Below, piece after piece: positions 6,760 to 10,200 of a DNA stretch of 10,200 nucleotides (positions are counted from its first letter, which is position 1; each line of letters opens with the position of its first letter). The notes under the pieces are model-generated. The model ran no database searches and was not told the origin of the DNA. It saw only the letters and a list, made by a program, of their open reading frames with translations. The position numbers and the translations under genes were made by a program. Source of the stretch: CAYRLZ01 sp964425275 (GTDB lineage: Bacteria > Hydrothermota > Tepidihabitantia > Tepidihabitantales > JBDRVQ01); NCBI GenBank assembly GCA_964425275.1, contig CAYRLZ010000079.1, positions 1-10,200 on the forward strand, written 5' to 3'.

Positions 6760-7623
6760 CTAATCTCCCCTCTCCCGCAGTCGCTTAATCCTCTTCCATA
6801 TCTTTGACGCCTCCTGATACTCCGGATATCTCTCATAGATATACGTCAATAACCGCAAAAGCGAATATCTCCCATACTTCGCCTTTATCTCCTGAATTCC
6901 CCTCATCATCTCTTTATCAATCCCCTTTAACAACCCTTTGGCAAACCTAATCCCCTTTTCTGTTAATCGGTATTCAGTAATCCCATTATCCACCTCAAAT
7001 AAATACGCAATCTCCCTCTCAATCGGTGACAACCTTACCCGCCGAACCGAAACCTTCTCAACAAGACCTTCCTCTTTTAGAATTACCAAATCATCATATA
7101 ACCTTTTATCAAAAGGACCAAGTCGGTGCGGAACAAATTGGTAATAATCCTTAAAATACCTTTCAAACCCCTTCTCTTTGGCAATTAGGAATAGATACTT
7201 CATCATCCTCGTAATCCCCTTTATCCCCCTTGTGACCCTACCCATTGGATATAAGAGAAGGATTAAGAAATCGGCGCGCCGGGTTAAAGGAATCGCTAAC
7301 TTTGCCTCTTCCTTCTCCCTCTTCATCTCCTTCAACTTCTTCTCAATCCTTTGCCAAACCCTTTTGCTTGCCTCTTCGGGCATCGGCTTGGTTAGGGAGA
7401 GAGTCTTTCTTAACCAGACCGATTCCTCCAAGAGCGGTCGCAACTCCTTTCGCATCTCTGGACAATTTGAAAGGAATTTGTTTATAAGTATAGAATCGCT
7501 AACTCGCCCTTCATATTTTTGATAGAACTTATCAAATTCGGCTACATAGGAGGCTATCTTTATCTCTTTATCTGCTTCCTCCTTTGCGGCTGCTGCGGCG
7601 GCTATCGCTGCTGCTCCACTCAT
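6760..7623 (-). CDS. Probable anti-sigma-like protein fused to a YwgA/Panacea-like domain
   Basis: This 287-residue soluble protein lies 18 bases after the sigma region-4 frame, with GGGAGG (7630-7635) 6 bases before ATG. Residues 1-20 are Ala-rich, then Lys/Glu-rich. Residues 25-95 follow the layout of anti-sigma domains: YEGRVSDS, NKFLSNCPEMRKEL (compare HxxxCxxC; here His and the second Cys are replaced by Lys and Met), then a helix up to VWQRIEKKL. Residues 95-110 are highly charged. Residues 116-272 resemble the YwgA/Panacea (DUF4065-like) group: GITRMMKYLFLI, YYQFVPHRLGPFDKRLYDDL, LKEEGLVEK, then YRLTEKG and YIYERYPEYQEAS. No membrane segment is present, so any signal would be sensed in the cytoplasm. 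Position after the sigma gene supports an anti-sigma or co-regulator role; the zinc-site loss and family match by eye leave real doubt. No clear terminator follows. Confidence 0.72.
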   Translation of the reverse strand: MSGAAAIAAAAAAKEEADKEIKIASYVAEFDKFYQKYEGRVSDSILINKFLSNCPEMRKELRPLLEESVWLRKTLSLTKPMPEEASKRVWQRIEKKLKEMKREKEEAKLAIPLTRRADFLILLLYPMGRVTRGIKGITRMMKYLFLIAKEKGFERYFKDYYQFVPHRLGPFDKRLYDDLVILKEEGLVEKVSVRRVRLSPIEREIAYLFEVDNGITEYRLTEKGIRFAKGLLKGIDKEMMRGIQEIKAKYGRYSLLRLLTYIYERYPEYQEASKIWKRIKRLRERGD

Positions 7624-7641
7624 TTCTTTCCTCCCTTCTTA

Positions 7642-7839
7642 CTATATCTTCCTTTTTAGCCAAGGAGATTTTTGGGCAATCTCTCTCAACTTCCTCTTTG
7701 CCCGCATTAATGTCACCCGGACATTATCTTCACTCTTGCCTAAAATTTTGGCAATCTCCGGATAACTATATCCTTCAATATAAGCCAAGGTGAAGAGAGT
7801 CTGATACTCCTCGGGCAACTCCTTCATTACTTTAATCAA
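7642..7839 (-). CDS. ECF sigma factor, C-terminal part (region 4), in a shifted frame
   Basis: This holds the -35-binding half of an ECF sigma-70 factor: ELPEEYQTLFTLAYIEGYSYPEIAKIL then SEDNVRVTLMRAKRKLRE, the classic helix-turn-helix of region 4. The frame can start at TTG (7839) and overlaps the stop of the region-2 frame by 8 bases; AGGAG lies 4 bases before this TTG. Removing one of two GATT copies (7834-7841) joins the halves as ...GEELIKVMKELPEEY..., a 182-residue protein of normal ECF length. So this is most likely the tail of a broken gene; a two-polypeptide sigma factor (as in Bacillus SigO-RsoA) is the alternative. It is followed closely by the putative anti-sigma gene. Confidence 0.85.
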   Translation of the reverse strand: MIKVMKELPEEYQTLFTLAYIEGYSYPEIAKILGKSEDNVRVTLMRAKRKLREIAQKSPWLKRKI

Positions 7840-8194
7840 TCAACTCCTCTCCATCTTTCTTGAGGTAGGAGAGCTCTTCTAAGGAAGGGGTTGGGTTAAA
7901 TTCGGAGACCCTCCTTTCCCTATCCTCTAATTTCTCATAATCCCTTCCCTTATCCTTGAACATATCCAAAATAACATTACGGGCGGTGATAAATAGCCAA
8001 CCGGCTAAATTACCGGATTTTATCGTTGGCAGGACGGTAAGGAATTTCTCAAAGGTTTGAGAGACAACCTCTTCTGCGGTATCTTTGTCCTTAAATATAT
8101 TTAGGGCGTAGGCAAAGAGAAAATCCTTATTCTCCAGATAAATCTGGCGGATGGCATCTTCGTCGCCCTCTTTCGCCCTTTCCAACAAATCCAT
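7832..8194 (-). CDS. ECF sigma factor, N-terminal part (region 2), frame ends early
   Basis: Residues 1-120 contain the region 2 of an ECF RNA polymerase sigma factor: FAYALNIFKDKDTAEEVVSQTFEKF (about 27-51) and LAGWLFITARNVILDMFKDK (63-82), which bind core polymerase and melt/recognise the -10 element. The acidic linker ending KKDGEELID stops at TAA (7832-7834), immediately after a tandem GATT duplication; without one copy the frame runs on into region 4. Start ATG at 8194 is preceded at 10 bases by GAGGG (8205-8209). A promoter of ECF type lies directly upstream and is repeated before the 124-residue gene, so autoregulation is likely. Region 2 alone is not expected to act as a full sigma factor unless the other half is supplied. 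Confidence 0.88.
   Translation of the reverse strand: MDLLERAKEGDEDAIRQIYLENKDFLFAYALNIFKDKDTAEEVVSQTFEKFLTVLPTIKSGNLAGWLFITARNVILDMFKDKGRDYEKLEDRERRVSEFNPTPSLEELSYLKKDGEELID
7834..7841 (-). repeat. Tandem 4-base duplication (GATT x2) splitting the sigma gene
   Basis: The transcript reads GAGTTGATTGATTAAAG. Deleting one GATT restores a single frame across the ECF linker with no other change, so the duplication is the likely cause of the split. Confidence 0.8.
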
Positions 8195-8204
8195 TGGTAT
8201 ATTA

Positions 8205-8245
8205 CCCTCTATAATAAAAACGAAAAAGCCTCCATTTTGTTACAC
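8205..8245 (-). promoter_or_regulatory. ECF-type autoregulatory promoter (copy B) for the sigma gene
   Basis: On the minus strand TGTAAC (8239-8244), 16 bases, then CGTTTTTATTATAGAGGG (8205-8222). Compared with copy A the spacer is one base shorter and differs in sequence, while both boxes and the downstream 18 bases are identical. An AT-rich TTAAAATTT block precedes both copies. The GAGGG also serves as the ribosome site for ATG at 8194, so the leader is short. Confidence 0.7.
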
Positions 8246-8385
8246 TAAATTTTAAATTCCCTCTCCTTAAACTTCATCATTTGGCACGGTTATGGCTTAT
8301 AGACCTTACAGACTCTATAACACCTTCTGGTGACTTCTTCCTTATCCTTTCCCAACATTATATTACAAAATCTGACTATTTACCT
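8246..8385. other. Intergenic stretch between restriction endonuclease and sigma gene
   Basis: Only weak structure is seen: CACC-AGAA-GGTG (8321-8332) and the arms TATAGA/TCTATA (8299-8320), without a U run, so no terminator can be called. A 22-codon frame (ATG near 8357, MLGKDKEEVTRRCY...) is too short and has no visible ribosome site. Confidence 0.4.
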
Positions 8386-8841
8386 CTAATCTTCGCCAGA
8401 TAACTCTAATGAAATCCTCTTTACTATTTTTCTTACTTTCTCAATATTATCAATATTATCAATATTATCTATTATTGGCTTAAGGTAATTTTCTCTAAAG
8501 ACGACGAAACCATTTTTTAGCCGGATAAAATACCTACGAAATGATGCTAAAGCCTTCGCATAACCACTTTTATCTTTAACCCGTGGGCTCCGACACCGCT
8601 CTTCAAATTCCTCCAGATTAAATACCGCATAAGGAATAGTAACAACCGCCTTCTTTCTCATCAACTTCCGGGCTTCTTTTCGCTGACTTATCTTGGCTAC
8701 CTGGAAGCCAATATTATTCACCAAGGCATCAACCCCTTTGATATCTAACTCCGCGTTACATTCAAGTTGTAAATCCTTGCCTTTCTTAACACAGAGATAT
8801 TCAAAAATATAGCAAAAGTCTAACTGGGTAAGAACCGAAAT
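8386..8841 (-). pseudogene. TaqI-type restriction endonuclease, C-terminal catalytic part after a TGA
   Basis: The frame of the upstream 109-codon piece continues past TGA (8842-8844) as ISVLTQLDFCYIFEYL, which aligns with the AVSIWTQFHFCY of TaqI as I recall it. The catalytic core follows: ELDIKGVDALV with D143 and D148, and FQVAK with K160 (numbering from the ATG at 9171), matching the metal-binding acids and lysine of TaqI. Then come TIPYAVFNLEEFEER and NGFVVFRENYLKPI, also as in TaqI. Gene-finders may call only the last 112 codons from a GTG at 8724, but that start lies inside the core and cuts off both acids. The tail holds a NIDNIDNI repeat absent from TaqI. Without readthrough of the TGA this half is probably not made. 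Confidence 0.85.
8442..8468 (-). repeat. Three exact 9-bp tandem repeats in the endonuclease tail
   Basis: The unit caatattat (plus strand) occurs three times in a row and encodes the NIDNIDNI stretch. As a multiple of three it can change copy number without shifting the frame. Confidence 0.9.
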
Positions 8842-9171
8842 TCAGGTTCTATACATTCTCGCCTTAAATCCTTTCTTAAACCAGCCGTCATTGTCCTTAT
8901 CAAAATAATACTTCTTGAATTGTCGGAGTGTCTCTTTGCTTTTCGGGTCAGTATTAAGTTCCCTCCAGAAGATTTCAAACCATTCTTCAAATTTCAGAAG
9001 GTTTCTTGCTTCCCAGTAATACTTAAACATTGATGCCATCGGAAGCATCTCTCTTGGTAAATCTTGCTCCACCCACTTAATATCTTTTAACTCTTCTCGG
9101 TATTTATAAAGAGGGATAGTCTCCAGAAATTTTCGGTATCTTTCAAGGTCTTTGCTTGGGTTTTTCTTCAT
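8842..9171 (-). CDS. TaqI-type restriction endonuclease, N-terminal part, stopped by TGA at codon 110
   Basis: The 109 residues align with the start of TaqI (recognition T^CGA): KWVEQDLPREMLP (TaqI TVEQDLPREL), YYWEARNLLKFEEWFEIFW, then KKGFKARMYRT (TaqI KGLEARLYRT). The next codon is TGA where TaqI has Ala, and the same frame continues with the catalytic half. Together the two pieces span 261 codons, close to the 263 residues of TaqI. ATG at 9171 overlaps the methyltransferase end by 29 bases, with AAGGA 6 bases upstream, typical of a coupled R-M pair. The N-terminal half alone lacks the active-site residues, so the endonuclease is probably inactive while the methylase may still protect TCGA sites. 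TGA also ends the methyltransferase here, so a general recoding of TGA is unlikely. Confidence 0.88.
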   Translation of the reverse strand: MKKNPSKDLERYRKFLETIPLYKYREELKDIKWVEQDLPREMLPMASMFKYYWEARNLLKFEEWFEIFWRELNTDPKSKETLRQFKKYYFDKDNDGWFKKGFKARMYRT

Positions 9172-10200
9172 ACCCCATCCTTTTTATTGCCCGCCACTCT
9201 TTTTTATTGGGCAAAGGCAAATTTTTCAACTGGGTAATGCTTAAATGATAAGTAATCTCCCGGTAGACATCCTTTACATATCTTCTCAAATAATCGGAGT
9301 TAAGATAGTCAACCGTTTCTTGCTCATCCAGGTCAAAGTTGCCCAAAAATAAATCACTCTTTTTTAAAAGATGATAAACGTCACCCATCCAGGGATAAGA
9401 TTTTTCATCATAAGCCGCCGCAACCTTCCCATTTTCTCGAAACCCCAAGCCAACCACAACGTGGGAAGTGTTAAAATACCCCCGGAGTCTCTTTACCTCT
9501 GATTTTTTAATCCAATAGCCAGTTAAATTATCGTAAATAATTTTGTGGCATTTGAGATTCCGCCCATTTAATAGAGGCAAATAATTATCCTTATCCGGGA
9601 CTCCCCCTTTTATAATATAAGGACTATGTCTTATCTCCGGAGTTCTTGGAGAAATCCTTATATCATAAACATCGCCTAATTTACCGGAGGCGATACCTTC
9701 TATCTTTCGGCTATAATTGGTCTCAAACTTAATCACCTCCCCCTGCCAGTTAAGGTAATTTTTTATCAGGCGAACTCTATTATCCCTATATTCTAGGAGT
9801 TCTAAATAAGAATTTCTGGATTTATGGAATTTTAAGATTACCGCTGCCACATCGGCTTCTGGCTTAAAGACATCCGGACCCATATAGATTATTGCCGCAC
9901 TGCCCTGACTTGCTAAAAAGGTTCTCAGCCTTCTAAACTCATCAAGAATCATAAATGTTGCCGGGACGATAAAAGTCAATTGCCCTTCTGGTTTAAGCAA
10001 TTTAACCGATTTCTCAATAAATGCGCCATAAACATTATATTTCCCATACCAGGTCACATACTGACTTTTATATTTTTTCTTAAGTTGAGGGTCTATCTTT
10101 ATGGTGTAATGTTCGGAGATGCTTGGAATTCCATAAGGTGGATTGCCAATAACCAGATCGGAAAGAAACTGCGGCTGCCATAAAAGATAATCATCTTTTA
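9143..10200 (-). CDS. M.TaqI-type adenine-N6 DNA methyltransferase (5' end off window)
   Basis: The frame is open to the right edge. A GTG at 10057 is internal: upstream codons continue the family sequence DLVIGNPPYGIPSISEHY, with the catalytic NPPY motif at 10133-10144. Next come GKYNVYGAFIEKSVKLLKPEG and FIVPATF, which align closely with M.TaqI ([28 protein letters not shown]), and later the target-recognition part with LLNGRNLK, YPWMGDVYHLL, YLNSDYLRRYV and YREITYHLSITQLKNLPLP. About 351 residues are visible; M.TaqI has 421, so the AdoMet-binding motif I region lies off the edge. It uses AdoMet to methylate adenine, by homology in TCGA. It overlaps the cognate endonuclease gene. Apparently intact in the visible part. 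Confidence 0.92.
   Translation of the reverse strand, partial: KDDYLLWQPQFLSDLVIGNPPYGIPSISEHYTIKIDPQLKKKYKSQYVTWYGKYNVYGAFIEKSVKLLKPEGQLTFIVPATFMILDEFRRLRTFLASQGSAAIIYMGPDVFKPEADVAAVILKFHKSRNSYLELLEYRDNRVRLIKNYLNWQGEVIKFETNYSRKIEGIASGKLGDVYDIRISPRTPEIRHSPYIIKGGVPDKDNYLPLLNGRNLKCHKIIYDNLTGYWIKKSEVKRLRGYFNTSHVVVGLGFRENGKVAAAYDEKSYPWMGDVYHLLKKSDLFLGNFDLDEQETVDYLNSDYLRRYVKDVYREITYHLSITQLKNLPLPNKKEWRAIKRMGYEEKPKQRP

Noticed and set aside
7178..7522. Plus-strand frames opposite the anti-sigma-like gene
   Set aside because: They are mirror images of a Lys/Glu-rich coding sequence and overlap a well-supported minus-strand gene.
8324..8357. Small protein gene of 22 codons between endonuclease and sigma gene
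   Set aside because: No ribosome site is visible, it is very short and has no recognised family; it could arise by chance.
8842..8844. TGA read as an amino acid throughout the genome (code change)
   Set aside because: TGA at 9143-9145 ends the methyltransferase at the expected place and the long genes contain no in-frame TGA, so a global recoding is not supported.

Overview
All genes in this window lie on the minus strand, so the text follows transcription from right (10200) to left (1). The best guess for the source is an uncultured bacterium of the candidate WOR-3/Stahlbacteria type or a relative. Two large secreted proteins carry type IX-like C-terminal sorting sequences, one is built of YVTN-type propeller repeats, and the restriction-modification genes resemble those of Thermus TaqI. 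This assignment is an inference from protein style; no phylogenetic marker is present.

Right part (10200-8386): a TaqI-type restriction-modification pair. The adenine methyltransferase runs off the right edge and looks intact in what is visible. The overlapping endonuclease gene is full length relative to TaqI but is cut by an in-frame TGA at codon 110. Middle part (8260-6151): a probable ECF-sigma regulatory module. It holds an ECF sigma factor whose reading frame is split by a tandem GATT duplication, an intact 287-residue protein that looks like a degenerate anti-sigma domain fused to a YwgA/Panacea-like domain, and a short unrecognised gene. The short gene has a structured leader and a strong terminator, and it is broken by a one-base frameshift in a T run. 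Near-identical promoter-like sequences (TGTAAC, 16-17 bases, CGTTTTTATTATA) precede both the sigma gene and the short gene, which suggests sigma autoregulation plus a dedicated target.

Left part (5986-1): a sigma-70-type promoter starts a two-gene operon. It encodes a corrinoid adenosyltransferase and then, 8 bases later, a 1061-residue secreted protein with two HKD phospholipase D domains, a Kelch propeller, three CARDB-like domains and a sorting domain. A hairpin terminator overlaps the promoter of the last gene, a signal-peptide protein with about sixteen 42-residue YVTN-type repeats. That protein runs off the left edge exactly at its VYPNP sorting motif.

The three disruptions (nonsense, 4-base duplication, 1-base deletion) all fall within 6.3-8.9 kb, while the much longer reading frames to the left are clean. 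This may mean decay of an accessory island, local sequence error, or, less likely, recoding. No RNA genes, CRISPR arrays or insertion sequences were seen. No gene-free stretch exceeds 300 bases.
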